Shown: positions 1 through 8,285 of the stretch, in pieces
Position numbering within the stretch: position 1 is the stretch's first letter
Layout of the letters: every line of letters starts with the position of its first letter
Origin: Akkermansiaceae bacterium
Lineage (GTDB): Bacteria; Verrucomicrobiota; Verrucomicrobiia; Verrucomicrobiales; Akkermansiaceae
Assembly: GCA_903826205.1 (NCBI GenBank)
Contig: CAIKDP010000307.1
Span: 1-46,809, forward strand
Reading direction: 5' to 3'
DNA length: 46,809 nt
Notes under the pieces: generated by a model
Seen by the model: only the letters and a program-made list of their open reading frames with translations
Database searches by the model: none
What the model was told of the DNA's origin: nothing
Translations under genes and position numbers: made by a program

Positions 1-196
1 CGCGCTTGAGGAGCGACGACATTCTTGTCGTCGTCTTCTCCCCGTGCACCATGCTGCCGCCACCACCACAGGAATGTGGTGGCTCCTTAGCGCTGCCGCG
101 CTTGAGGAGCGACGACATTCTTGTCGTCGTCTTCTCCCCATGCACCATGCCGCCACCACCACCACAGGAATGTGGTGGCTCCTTAGCTGCCGCGTT
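1..196. repeat. 96-bp tandem repeat, two copies, each with two hairpins
   Basis: Two copies of a 96-bp unit lie head to tail, starting at 1 and 97. Over positions 41-70 versus 137-166 they differ at only three bases. Each unit holds two perfect 8-bp hairpins with 4-base loops: 14-21/26-33 (loop TTCT) and 63-70/75-82 (loop GGAA), with the same pair 96 bp later at 110-129 and 159-178. The first unit begins exactly at the window edge, so the array may continue to the left. Short open frames through it repeat with the unit and are not genes. I see no gene and no clear promoter between 197 and 317. Confidence 0.85.
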
Positions 197-317
197 ACTC
201 TGCGGTTCACAAATAAACCGGTGTCGTTGAAAACGTGACATGGGTATCACGAACGCGCGGGCTTTACACGCCACGGACATTCCCCTAATTTTCGGGTGTT
301 CCACAAGTCTGTAATCC

Positions 318-1172
318 ATGCACCGCCCCGCTCTAACCACTGCCCTCGTCAGCATCGCCCTTCTCGGATCGGCGGCGGCCTCGCGCCTGATAGAGCGGGT
401 GAGCGACCGCCACGAGCGGTTTTTGAATGAGCGGCGCGCGGCCTTGCCGGGCTTGAGCGACCCCTTCGGAGTGCCGGCGGCGGCGCGGGTGGTGTTGGAA
501 AACCCGCACGCGCGGGGACTGGCCGGCAGGGGCTGGAAACGCAACGTGGTCTCCACCGTGTTCTGGGTGGGCGAGTTGCCGACCGAACACAACCCCGTAC
601 CTAACACAAAGAGCGCGTGGGACCAAAACTGGCTGGCCAATTTCGGCGGCTATGACGATCCGGAGCGGCGCGCGGGCTATCTGCCGGCCGGCTTCACGCC
701 GCTGCTCAATCCGTTTTACGTGGCCCTGCCCTACAACGATGTGGCGGGCGGCGGCGTGCACCGGCCCGAGGCCAGCACGGTGATTCCATGGTTTTGGGCC
801 AACTATCGCGGCGATGGAATTTCCGTCTGCAAAGGCCGCTGGCTGGCCATCCACCATCAGGGCCGCGTCTGTTACGCGCAATGGGAGGACGTCGGACCCT
901 TCGAGATCGACCACTGGCAGTATGTCTTCGGCAATGACAGCCCCCGCCCTAACCGCAATGGCGGCGCCGGCATCGACCTCAGCCCCGCCGTGCGCGACTT
1001 CCTGCAACTCCGCAGCGGCGCCAGCGTCGAGTGGCGCTTCGCCGATGACCACGAGGTGCCGCGCGGCCCGTGGCGCAATTGGTTCACTCCGCCACCGCCC
1101 GCAAAAACCCGGCCACTCTTGAATCAACCAACGCTGGATAGACCCATACCCGCAACCCAACATGAAAACTAA
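318..1172 (+). CDS. Exported protein with possible RlpA-like double-psi beta-barrel
   Basis: This 284-residue protein starts with a short hydrophobic segment (about residues 5-21) that looks like a signal peptide, so it is probably exported. The C-terminal half has a WEDVGPF motif, then a YVFGND motif, and later AGIDLSPAVRDFL. This order resembles the double-psi beta-barrel of RlpA-like cell-wall proteins, which bind or cut peptidoglycan; the link is by motif only. The C-terminus is proline-rich. The 3' end overlaps the start of the next gene by 11 bases, so the two are probably translated together. An open frame on the opposite strand is a shadow. Role unknown; cell-wall remodelling for pilus passage is a guess. 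Confidence 0.7.
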   Translation: MHRPALTTALVSIALLGSAAASRLIERVSDRHERFLNERRAALPGLSDPFGVPAAARVVLENPHARGLAGRGWKRNVVSTVFWVGELPTEHNPVPNTKSAWDQNWLANFGGYDDPERRAGYLPAGFTPLLNPFYVALPYNDVAGGGVHRPEASTVIPWFWANYRGDGISVCKGRWLAIHHQGRVCYAQWEDVGPFEIDHWQYVFGNDSPRPNRNGGAGIDLSPAVRDFLQLRSGASVEWRFADDHEVPRGPWRNWFTPPPPAKTRPLLNQPTLDRPIPATQHEN

Positions 1173-1905
1173 CCGCATGACCGCCGCCGCGGCACTCGCC
1201 GTCGCAATCTCCGCGCTTGTCTCCCCACAGGCATTGGCGCAAACCACCGACCCATCGATTCCCATCGGATCCTTGACCGCCTACCCGACCGTAGTGCAAA
1301 CCGGCACCAAGCCGACCCTGACATGGAGCATCAATTATCCTTCGGTCGTGAAGGATTATATCACCGTCACGCCTCCGGGCGGTGGCACGATCACGCCCAA
1401 GCAGAATCTGATTTGCGATATCAGGATCCTGGGGGCGGGCGTGACCACCCAAAACTCCAATGGAACGATCAATTATATCCGGAGCGCGGCCAAGATCCGC
1501 TACAACGGCTCATCAAGCTGGACCACCATCTTTGACGGCACCCAGACGTCCACGATCGTCCAGCAGCAAGGCATCATCAAAACCCTGAGCGTCACCTCGG
1601 CCAAGGCAATCGATTTCGGGGGACAGTATTATTATAACAATGCCTGGAGCACCTTTCGCACCTCGGGAGTCACCCCCACGTACGTGTGGTCCCTCGTCAA
1701 TGGTGATGCTTGCCCTAGCCGAATTCCGGATTACAACGCGCCGTCTTTGGAATCATTCATCAAGCCCTATCTTGATGCCTCCAACAAGGTGCGGATCGGG
1801 CCCATGGATGTGATCGTCTTCATGGAGTTGACCCATACGAGTACCTCAGACGTTGGGTACGACCAGCAGGACCTGGTGTTACTGGTCACATTCCGCACCT
1901 CCTGA
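1162..1905 (+). CDS. Cassette protein A, copy 1 (exported, unknown)
   Basis: This 247-residue protein has a clear signal peptide, with likely cleavage after the ALA near residue 26. The mature part is rich in Thr, Ser, Tyr and Val and looks like an all-beta secreted protein. Conserved features shared with its second copy at 7544 are CD(I/V)RILGAGVTTQ, FDG, GGQYYY/F, CPSR(I/V)PDYNAPSLE and GPMDVIVFMELTHT, including two conserved cysteines that could form a disulfide. It is the first gene of an A-B-C set and begins inside the end of the preceding gene. I recognise it only as a family of small secreted proteins that looks typical of verrucomicrobia. No catalytic motif is visible. Confidence 0.8.
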   Translation: MKTNRMTAAAALAVAISALVSPQALAQTTDPSIPIGSLTAYPTVVQTGTKPTLTWSINYPSVVKDYITVTPPGGGTITPKQNLICDIRILGAGVTTQNSNGTINYIRSAAKIRYNGSSSWTTIFDGTQTSTIVQQQGIIKTLSVTSAKAIDFGGQYYYNNAWSTFRTSGVTPTYVWSLVNGDACPSRIPDYNAPSLESFIKPYLDASNKVRIGPMDVIVFMELTHTSTSDVGYDQQDLVLLVTFRTS

Positions 1906-1909
1906 TCCC

Positions 1910-2482
1910 ATGCAAAGCACGATTTCAGCAAAATGGATTGGCGTGGCGGTGTTGGCATCAATGACCGCCGTTGCCCATGCGGAAGCGCCCGTCATGCGGG
2001 ACGCCGCGACCGAGGAACAATTGATCCTGGCCTGGCGCAAGGCAGCTCAAACCGATCCGATGAAAAACATGACAATTGTCAAGGGCGAGGATCCATCAGT
2101 GATGAACCGTCCTCAAGATCTGCTCAGCCAGTCGGATATCCTGTGTTTCGATGGCCTCGCCACCCTCGTGCCCAAGCATGCGATCATGCAGATTCCAGAG
2201 ACTTGCGCCGAACGTCTCAAAATCCAGCCCGGGGCGAAGATCGTCGGCTGGGCGGATTTCTTCGCCGCCAATCGTGGCTGGATCACCACCATCGAAATCA
2301 GCCGCGTGCAAGCCGAGGGCAATGAGCCGGTGGCCGAGGATACCCGCAAAATGATGACGCAATGCCGCAACCTGATCGTGGCGACCTATCTGGGAGGCCC
2401 CATATCATTACTGCCACCCAAAGTCCCACCACCCGAAAAATTGCCATCTGCTGCAACTCCAACTGAGAAAACCAAACCATGA
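1910..2482 (+). CDS. Cassette protein B, copy 1 (exported, unknown)
   Basis: The ATG at 1910 is chosen because it gives a signal peptide ending near AHA (about residue 24) and follows gene A after only four bases; an upstream in-frame ATG lies inside gene A. The 190-residue product has a conserved core shared with its copy at 8286: PQDLLSQSD, CF.G.ATLVPK.AI, VGWA.F and NRGWIT. A proline-rich tail follows. The last four bases overlap the start of gene C (ATGA), so B and C are translationally coupled. No enzyme motif is seen. The predicted place is the periplasm or cell surface; the function is unknown. Confidence 0.8.
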   Translation: MQSTISAKWIGVAVLASMTAVAHAEAPVMRDAATEEQLILAWRKAAQTDPMKNMTIVKGEDPSVMNRPQDLLSQSDILCFDGLATLVPKHAIMQIPETCAERLKIQPGAKIVGWADFFAANRGWITTIEISRVQAEGNEPVAEDTRKMMTQCRNLIVATYLGGPISLLPPKVPPPEKLPSAATPTEKTKP

Positions 2483-3501
2483 GACATCTCCTATTGCGCT
2501 TTGTTCCCGCGTTTTTGGCGGTTGCGGCACTGGCCCCTGCTCAAACGGCGACCTACACGAATTTCATCCGTCAAGTCCAGTTACCCACCGCGGTCCAGTG
2601 GGATGCAACGGTGGCAGCCACCGGCTCGCAATTGTCCTCGCTCACGATTGACCCGGGAGGAGCCCGCTTTGAATTGTGGACCGTCAAATCCACCCCGTTG
2701 ACGAGTTACCTGTTGGATACGCGTTATGTCGGCACCTACGTGCCCTTGTCCAGCGTGGTCATCCGTTCGGAAGATACTTATCCCTCCATCCCGCGGACCC
2801 GTGCGGACCGTCCGTTTTACGTCGATGTCACGGTATCCGGCTTGCTCAGTGGCGCGACGGACCCAGATGCCTCGAAGAGCGCCAATCTATTGCATCATGT
2901 CCAATCCTATGGCACGGGTGGAACGGGCGTGATCCTGGATCGGACCCAGGCCACCCTGCTGACGCAGGCATCGATCACCACCAATGGCACGCAGACCCTG
3001 ACCTACGCTGTGAACTCGGTGCCCGGAGCGGTCCGGACGAAGGTTCGGGGTGAGGAGCGTTTTTCGGTGTTCTCGCTGGCCGACTATCAAGCGCCGTCGT
3101 CACAACTTGCCTCACAGTTCATTCAGATCTGGCCGGTGGCCGATGGCTCAATTGGCGGGCTGACCCAAGGCATGGTGCTTCGCTTCACCGTGCCGACGCT
3201 CACCTTGACACTCAACGACCTCTATCCCAGCTCGACGACTTATGCGCAGGTCTATCAGGGAGATCCGCAACTGGGAGTGACCGGCACGATCGTGCCGGGG
3301 TCCGCCGTGGTCATCAGTGACTCCGTGCCACAAAACCGGGTGCTGACAGTCAAAGACTACGATGCCGTCTTTAATGATGATGGCCGCTGGACCATGGAAC
3401 TGCTTACGCTGACACCGTTTGGCGTCGAACGCCTGGCATATGTTAGCTTCGATATCGAAAGAATCATCAAAGTGAACAGCGCCGTCACCACCATCGAATG
3501 A
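2479..3501 (+). CDS. Cassette protein C, copy 1 (exported, unknown)
   Basis: This 340-residue protein has a signal peptide ending near PAQ (about residue 22). The mature chain is beta-rich, with blocks YTNFIRQVQLP, YVGTYVPL, RTRADRP, HHVQSYG, RTKVRGEERFSV and a C-terminal GRWTMELLTLTPFG region. Nearly all are kept in the copy at 8873. The alternation of Val, Thr and Ser suggests a fibrous or multi-domain beta structure exposed outside the cytoplasm. It shares an ATGA overlap with gene B. It ends one base before the stop of the inverted gene at 3503-4111, so the two genes converge tail to tail. Function not known. Confidence 0.8.
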   Translation: MRHLLLRFVPAFLAVAALAPAQTATYTNFIRQVQLPTAVQWDATVAATGSQLSSLTIDPGGARFELWTVKSTPLTSYLLDTRYVGTYVPLSSVVIRSEDTYPSIPRTRADRPFYVDVTVSGLLSGATDPDASKSANLLHHVQSYGTGGTGVILDRTQATLLTQASITTNGTQTLTYAVNSVPGAVRTKVRGEERFSVFSLADYQAPSSQLASQFIQIWPVADGSIGGLTQGMVLRFTVPTLTLTLNDLYPSSTTYAQVYQGDPQLGVTGTIVPGSAVVISDSVPQNRVLTVKDYDAVFNDDGRWTMELLTLTPFGVERLAYVSFDIERIIKVNSAVTTIE

Positions 3502-3502
3502 G

Positions 3503-4111
3503 TCAGGGCGCTTTTTTCAGTTCGTCCAGTTCCTGTTGCACTTCGTTTTTGAAATTCTCATTGCGATAGACCAGGGAAAAGCGTATCTCTTTGGATTCCC
3601 GCAACAAGTCCTCCACCTCGGTGAGTGCCAAGAGTAGAAACAAGCCTTTCACAGGTTCCCGATGAAACGATACGGTCTTAGTCGCAAACTTGTCCTCGAC
3701 CGTCCGCTGCTGCTGGTTGGCGGTGAGCGCCCCGTGCTGGGCGCTGAGTTGCTTGCGCAGCGCCTCAAAGCGCGCGGCCAACGCGTCCGCGGAGACCGCG
3801 GCATCAAAATAATGCACCGTCAGCTCGAACAACTTGCCACCCAGGAAGCGACCCTCCACCGCCGCAGCCTGGCTCTCCGGCAGCAGCCCCTGGCGTGGCT
3901 GGATCTTCAAAATCCGCAGCGCCGGTTGATCGCCGGGCAGGGCGATCGTCACGTCCAACCCATGGCGGCCCGCCCAGCTGATGAGCTTTTCCGGGGAATC
4001 CCCCCAACGCAACCCGAACGGCGGCTCAATCATCGCTTGCGCCGCCAGCGGCCCGCTGCAGCATGTCAGCAGGGCCGCTTGCCAGATCAGGGCGCGGAGA
4101 AGTCCGGTCAC
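3503..4111 (-). CDS. Exported protein, unknown, inverted within cassette copy 1
   Basis: Read on the minus strand from a GTG at 4111, this gives 202 residues. The start is chosen because it creates a good signal peptide (hydrophobic run ending LAAQA near residue 23); the first ATG comes right after that and would remove it. The mature protein opens with a PPFGLRWG(D)SPEKL motif and has charged, probably helical C-terminal segments. It is the only gene in the left 44 kb that runs against the others. It sits between C and the pseudopilins of copy 1, and copy 2 has no counterpart. Its start is nine bases from the proposed start of the pseudopilin at 4121. Function unknown. Confidence 0.65.
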   Translation of the reverse strand: MTGLLRALIWQAALLTCCSGPLAAQAMIEPPFGLRWGDSPEKLISWAGRHGLDVTIALPGDQPALRILKIQPRQGLLPESQAAAVEGRFLGGKLFELTVHYFDAAVSADALAARFEALRKQLSAQHGALTANQQQRTVEDKFATKTVSFHREPVKGLFLLLALTEVEDLLRESKEIRFSLVYRNENFKNEVQQELDELKKAP

Positions 4112-4120
4112 CCCGCAAGC

Positions 4121-4612
4121 TTGCCGGTTTGCCGGCCCCACCGCAAGCCCGGATCCCGCCGCCGCGGCTTTGTCTTGGTGGAAGCCACCTTGGCGCTGTC
4201 GATCCTGACCCTCATCGGCCTGGTGATGTTGAAGCTCTCGCTCAATATCCTGAGCCCGCGCCAGTGGGTGCTCCAACAGGTGCTCACCGATGCCTATATC
4301 ACTTATGAACGGGCCTACGCCGAACGCGTGCCATTTCAAACCCTCACCTCCAACGCCTCCCCATGGCCGATCTATCCGACCACCACCTCCACCCAGGTGG
4401 AGATCGGCCGCCTGCCCGGCGGCGCCACGGTGACCGGCACAGTGATACGCACCCGCCTCCCGGATACCAACAATTTGGTGCCCGACAGCGGCTCCGGCAC
4501 CGCGGCCACCAACCCGGCCAGCATGAAAGTCTGGAAAGTGCAAAGCGTGTTGACCTATCGGGTCGGCGCGCGCGTCTACGCCAAATCCCGCACCGTGATT
4601 CGCTCCCAATGA
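4121..4612 (+). CDS. Class III pseudopilin, minor pilin-like 1
   Basis: The frame contains a textbook prepilin signal: a basic leader, then RRRG followed by FVLVEATLALSIL and a hydrophobic helix. Cleavage would fall after the Gly at residue 16, leaving Phe1 and Glu5 on the mature protein. No nearby ATG exists; the TTG at 4121 is the best start I can find and gives 163 residues, so the exact start is uncertain. The C-terminal domain is beta-rich with no cysteines. It overlaps the next pseudopilin by four bases (ATGA). It may match one of the Verru_Chthon cassette minor-pilin families, recalled from memory. It probably sits at or near the pilus tip. Confidence 0.7.
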   Translation: MPVCRPHRKPGSRRRGFVLVEATLALSILTLIGLVMLKLSLNILSPRQWVLQQVLTDAYITYERAYAERVPFQTLTSNASPWPIYPTTTSTQVEIGRLPGGATVTGTVIRTRLPDTNNLVPDSGSGTAATNPASMKVWKVQSVLTYRVGARVYAKSRTVIRSQ

Positions 4613-5139
4613 CGTGCCATCCTCCATCCCGTCGCAGCGGCTTCACCCTCATTGAGCTATCACTGGCCATCATGCTGGGCCTGGCCGTCGCCGCCATGAG
4701 CATGGCCTTGTTCAATCAACAACTCGCCTTCCTGCAAATCTACAAGGCGCAGAGTTTCCTGACCGACGAGGCGCCGCTCATCAGCCTGCACGTGAGCAAA
4801 CTGGTGGGCAAGGCCGAGCGCTTCCGGCTCCACAACACCGTGGCCGACGCCCTCGCCGGCACCAACCCGCGCTCCACCTCCTCGCCCGTGGTGGTGCTCA
4901 ACTTCCGCCAACCCGATGGCGTGATCCGGGCTTCCATCCTGTCGTTCGAAGACCGCGGCAACGGCCCCGCCCTCTACTACTATGTGGTGCCGCTCAGCGG
5001 GGTGCTGGGCACCCCGCAATGGTACGTCACCAAGACCCCCACCAACGTGGCCTTCACGGTGGAACAGGGCATTCTCCGCATGACCCTGACCGGCCCCGCC
5101 GGCGAACTCATCACCTACTCGGGAGCCATGACCCAATGA
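4609..5139 (+). CDS. Class III pseudopilin, minor pilin-like 2
   Basis: This 176-residue protein starts with an 11-residue basic leader, then G|FTLIELSLAIMLGLAV, a perfect prepilin-peptidase site with Glu at mature position 5. The rest is a mixed domain with PVVVLNF and ALYYYVVPLSG segments, as in PilW- or GspJ-type minor pilins, although I cannot assign the subtype. The ATG at 4609 overlaps the previous stop, and the stop overlaps the start of the large X protein at 5136 (both ATGA). The three proteins are therefore made together and may form one tip complex. Copy 2 of the cassette has no such gene. Confidence 0.8.
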   Translation: MTCHPPSRRSGFTLIELSLAIMLGLAVAAMSMALFNQQLAFLQIYKAQSFLTDEAPLISLHVSKLVGKAERFRLHNTVADALAGTNPRSTSSPVVVLNFRQPDGVIRASILSFEDRGNGPALYYYVVPLSGVLGTPQWYVTKTPTNVAFTVEQGILRMTLTGPAGELITYSGAMTQ

Positions 5140-7310
5140 AAACCACACCCCGCCCCCGCCGGGCCGCCGGCTTCTCCTCCTTTCTGCTGGTCATCGCCAT
5201 CGGCTCGGTACTGATGGTGTTGATGCTGTTTGCCTATCGGCGGGCCACCGCCGCGCGGGCCAGCCAGGCCACCGTGCAGTTAGAGGTCGATTATGGGGAA
5301 AAAGAGGAGTCCATCCTGCGCTCGATCGTGGCCATCGTCCCCAACCGCGCCATCCGCGCCATGTTGCCTCAATCCAATGCCAGCAGCTCCAACAGCAACC
5401 CCCTGCGCTGGGAAAACATCTTCACCGAGGCGCTCGATTTGGCCAACGCACGCCAGTCCATTTCCAGCCAATTGTTGACCACCCTCGACACCCCGGGCCT
5501 GGCGCAAGGCAACTCCGGAGATGCTTCCCTGGCCAGTGTCAGCTCCATCTTCAAAGCGCTCGGCACCGAAACCGGCTTCACCTCCGTGGGCATCAACCGC
5601 AGCCTCGGCACCGGCTATCCCGTGCCGCTGACCTGCAGTAACTCCACCGACTCCACCCGCGACAAGACCTGGCCGATCATCTCCGGCAGCAAGTATTACG
5701 GCTCCCTGGCCTCCAGCGGGGTGTCCCTGCCGGTGGCCACCTATCCGAATTTCAACCTCATCAATTATCCTAACATCAATTTCGGCTACGCGCGCCCCGG
5801 CCAACCGTTTGTGGCCAAGCGCAATTGGTGGGGCTTCTCCGTGGATCTCGCCGAACCGGACGCCACCACCACCAAAGCCGTGCTGTCGCGGCGCGACTTC
5901 GTGCTCTCGATCTATGAGATCCCATCCCAGCTGGCAATTTCCGCCTCCTCGTTCATGGAATTTGGCCAACATGCCTCCGGCGGCGCCTGGCAGGATATCA
6001 CCATCTCCGGCGGCGTGTTCACCGGCCGGGCCTCCATCGAAGGCTCCACCGCCCTCTCGGCACTGGCCACCCGCCGCGGCACCTCCCTTTCGACCAGCGC
6101 CACGATCGGTGGCCAGAGCTTCACCGGCGACCCGCTCGCACCGGGCCTGCGCGAGGCCTATCAACTCACCCAGGGCGATTTCTTCCCGGTCTCCCTGGCC
6201 TCGGAGAGCGGCCGCGCCGCCTTCATTCCCATCAACCGCGGTGCGGACTACTTCGACCGTCTCGCCCACGCCCCGGAAACCAGCGTGCTCTCCTCCACCA
6301 CCTGGAACAACTATTCCATCGGCGCCTTGCAATGCGCCATGCGCCTGGACATCACCGCCGTGGCCAGCGCCTCTGACAAAACCCCGACGGCCCTGCGCTT
6401 CTCCTATTTCAAGGCCGGCGTGCGCAAGGATCTGGCCATCCCGCTGACCACCGGCGTGGCCACCGGCTCGCCCGTCGGCTACCTCTATGCCTGCGAGGAA
6501 AACTCAACCTATAACTTCGGCACCTCCGTGGTCGATCTGGCCTACGGCAAAAACGGCACCTATGCCTATCAAACCGGCATGTCCGGCTCCATCACCTACA
6601 ACAATGCCCGCTTCGGCGACCCTCTGGTGGGCACCATCAAGGCCGGCTATTTCAAGCCGAGTTACCCGTTTGAAATCAAGACCCTGCCCTCCGGCAAAAC
6701 CTGCATCGCGGTCTATCCAAAACGCTTTCCCGCGTTTCTAACCGCCCTGGGAGCGGACAGCACGGCGGTCAATTCCTCGCTGGTAGTCAATGTGGACTAC
6801 ACAACGACCACCGGCAGCGCGCTGCTGACCAAGCCTGTGATTTACACCGACCACGCGCTGGGCATGTCGGCCTGCAGCGAACTGGACTACGGGCTTATTC
6901 TGCAGGAATGCAACGACATGACTTCCTTCACCAAGGGCTTTTCCCTGGTGACCAATCTGCGCTTGTATCTGGGCGATGATTTCAATGTGGTGTCCACCTC
7001 CCCGCCATCCGGCTACTCGCCTGCGGGTCTGTATTATCCGCCGTGCTCGCTCTTCGTGCCGGAGACCCGTTATGGCGTGGAAGTCGACCCGTTCGGAGTG
7101 AGCATCTCCGGTCAGGTGGGTTCACTGGCCAGTGAATCCAACACGAACCCAGTGCGCCCGTTGGATACCAAGATGCTCAGCGGCAATAGCGTCGCCGACA
7201 ACCGCATCCATGCCAATTTGCGCGCCATCACCCACCCCGCCGATTTGCCGCCCGTCTTCATGATGAACTGGCTGGTGGTGCTCGAAGAACGCAAACGCGA
7301 ATACTACTAG
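5136..7310 (+). CDS. Large pilin-like cassette protein X, copy 1
   Basis: Starting at the ATG at 5136 (ATGA overlap), this is 724 residues. The N-terminus has a basic leader RPRRAAG, then FSSFLLVIAIGSVLMVLMLF. This is a prepilin-like cleavage and membrane helix, but mature position 5 is Leu, not Glu. The motif YGEKEE.ILRSI.AIVPNRAIRAM follows, then about 650 residues of probable extracellular domain with paired cysteines (C-terminal YYPPC, ILQEC, CIAVYPKRF). The copy at 9957 keeps these. Size and missing Glu5 recall tip pilins of the GspK/PilX kind and possibly the Verru_Chthon A family, recalled from memory. Predicted role (inference): tip adhesin or head. Confidence 0.75.
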   Translation: MKTTPRPRRAAGFSSFLLVIAIGSVLMVLMLFAYRRATAARASQATVQLEVDYGEKEESILRSIVAIVPNRAIRAMLPQSNASSSNSNPLRWENIFTEALDLANARQSISSQLLTTLDTPGLAQGNSGDASLASVSSIFKALGTETGFTSVGINRSLGTGYPVPLTCSNSTDSTRDKTWPIISGSKYYGSLASSGVSLPVATYPNFNLINYPNINFGYARPGQPFVAKRNWWGFSVDLAEPDATTTKAVLSRRDFVLSIYEIPSQLAISASSFMEFGQHASGGAWQDITISGGVFTGRASIEGSTALSALATRRGTSLSTSATIGGQSFTGDPLAPGLREAYQLTQGDFFPVSLASESGRAAFIPINRGADYFDRLAHAPETSVLSSTTWNNYSIGALQCAMRLDITAVASASDKTPTALRFSYFKAGVRKDLAIPLTTGVATGSPVGYLYACEENSTYNFGTSVVDLAYGKNGTYAYQTGMSGSITYNNARFGDPLVGTIKAGYFKPSYPFEIKTLPSGKTCIAVYPKRFPAFLTALGADSTAVNSSLVVNVDYTTTTGSALLTKPVIYTDHALGMSACSELDYGLILQECNDMTSFTKGFSLVTNLRLYLGDDFNVVSTSPPSGYSPAGLYYPPCSLFVPETRYGVEVDPFGVSISGQVGSLASESNTNPVRPLDTKMLSGNSVADNRIHANLRAITHPADLPPVFMMNWLVVLEERKREYY

Positions 7311-7543
7311 GCCGGGTACTAACAGCCCAACGCGGCTTGACCCCGGTCGTTTCGCATTCCCTGACTTTTGCCCGGGGAGGACGGTTTGGATAGATGATTA
7401 TACCAAAGTGCAACTAGAGGTTTACGGGGATTGCTCCATTCTCGTCAACGTGGCGGCGCCCCGCTTGATTTAGCCAGCCCATGGGCCCGCGCGCGACATT
7501 ACGGATAGAATTCCAGCATGAATCACCAACCCCTGCCTCCCTC

Positions 7544-8281
7544 ATGAAAGCCAACTCATATACCGCTGCATCGGCCCTGCTGTTGACCCTCTGTGCCATG
7601 GCTTCGCCGCTGGCGTCCGCGCAAGGCACCACCAATCCGTCGGTGCCCTGTGGCACGCTCAGCGCCTCACCCACCGTGGTCCAAACCGGCGTCAAGACCA
7701 ACCTGACGTGGAACATCAACTATCCAGCGGCCGTCTTGGACTATGTCGAGGTCACGCCACCGGGCACGGTCACGGTCAAACAAAATCTGTATTGCGATGT
7801 GCGCATCCTCGGAGCCGGCGTGACCACCCAGGATTCCAAGGGCAACATCATTTTCATCCGCACCAAGGGCCTGATCACCGGCTCCAATGGTTCGAGCTGG
7901 GCCACCCTCTTCGATGGCAAGCAGACGGACCTCATCGTGCAGCAACAGGGCATCATCCTGAGTTTCCTGGCCACCCCTAACAAACCCATCGATTTCGGCG
8001 GGCAGTACTATTTCAGCAATTCATGGAGCACCTTCCGTTCATCACAAAGCGGCACGCTGGTGAAAGCCCTGGTCAATGGCGACCATTGTCCGTCCCGCGT
8101 GCCGGATTACAACGCCCCGTCGCTGGAAAAATTTCTCAAACCTTATCTGGACGCATCTAACAACGTGAAAATAGGACCCATGGATGTGATCGTGTTCATG
8201 GAGTTGACCCACACGAATATGGCCTATGTTGGCTACGACGAGCAGGACCTCGTCTTCCTTGTCAGCTTCCGCAAACCTTGA
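7544..8281 (+). CDS. Cassette protein A, copy 2 (exported, unknown)
   Basis: The ATG at 7544 gives 245 residues and a signal peptide ending near ASA (about residue 25). A longer frame upstream has no support. The protein aligns end to end with the product of 1162-1905: PS(I/V)P.G.L.A.PTVVQTG, CDVRILGAGVTTQ, CPSRVPDYNAPSLE and GPMDVIVFMELTHT all match. It opens the second A-B-C-X set. The 233 bases before it (7311-7543) hold no gene; they could contain the promoter of copy 2, but I cannot point to a convincing one. The two conserved cysteines are retained. Function unknown. Confidence 0.8.
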   Translation: MKANSYTAASALLLTLCAMASPLASAQGTTNPSVPCGTLSASPTVVQTGVKTNLTWNINYPAAVLDYVEVTPPGTVTVKQNLYCDVRILGAGVTTQDSKGNIIFIRTKGLITGSNGSSWATLFDGKQTDLIVQQQGIILSFLATPNKPIDFGGQYYFSNSWSTFRSSQSGTLVKALVNGDHCPSRVPDYNAPSLEKFLKPYLDASNNVKIGPMDVIVFMELTHTNMAYVGYDEQDLVFLVSFRKP

Positions 8282-8285
8282 GGTT

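Noticed and set aside
6..238. Two short open frames (74 and 64 codons) in the left repeat
   Set aside because: They run through the 96-bp repeats, repeat with the unit, and show no protein features; the DNA hairpins explain the sequence better.
333..1265. A 310-codon open frame on the minus strand over the first gene
   Set aside because: It mirrors the exported protein gene at 318-1172, is rich in Gly, Ala and Arg as antisense frames in GC-rich DNA are, and has no motif.
3662..4120. Upstream extension of the pseudopilin frame
   Set aside because: It lies antisense to the inverted gene at 3503-4111, and a leader of about 170 residues would be wrong for a prepilin.
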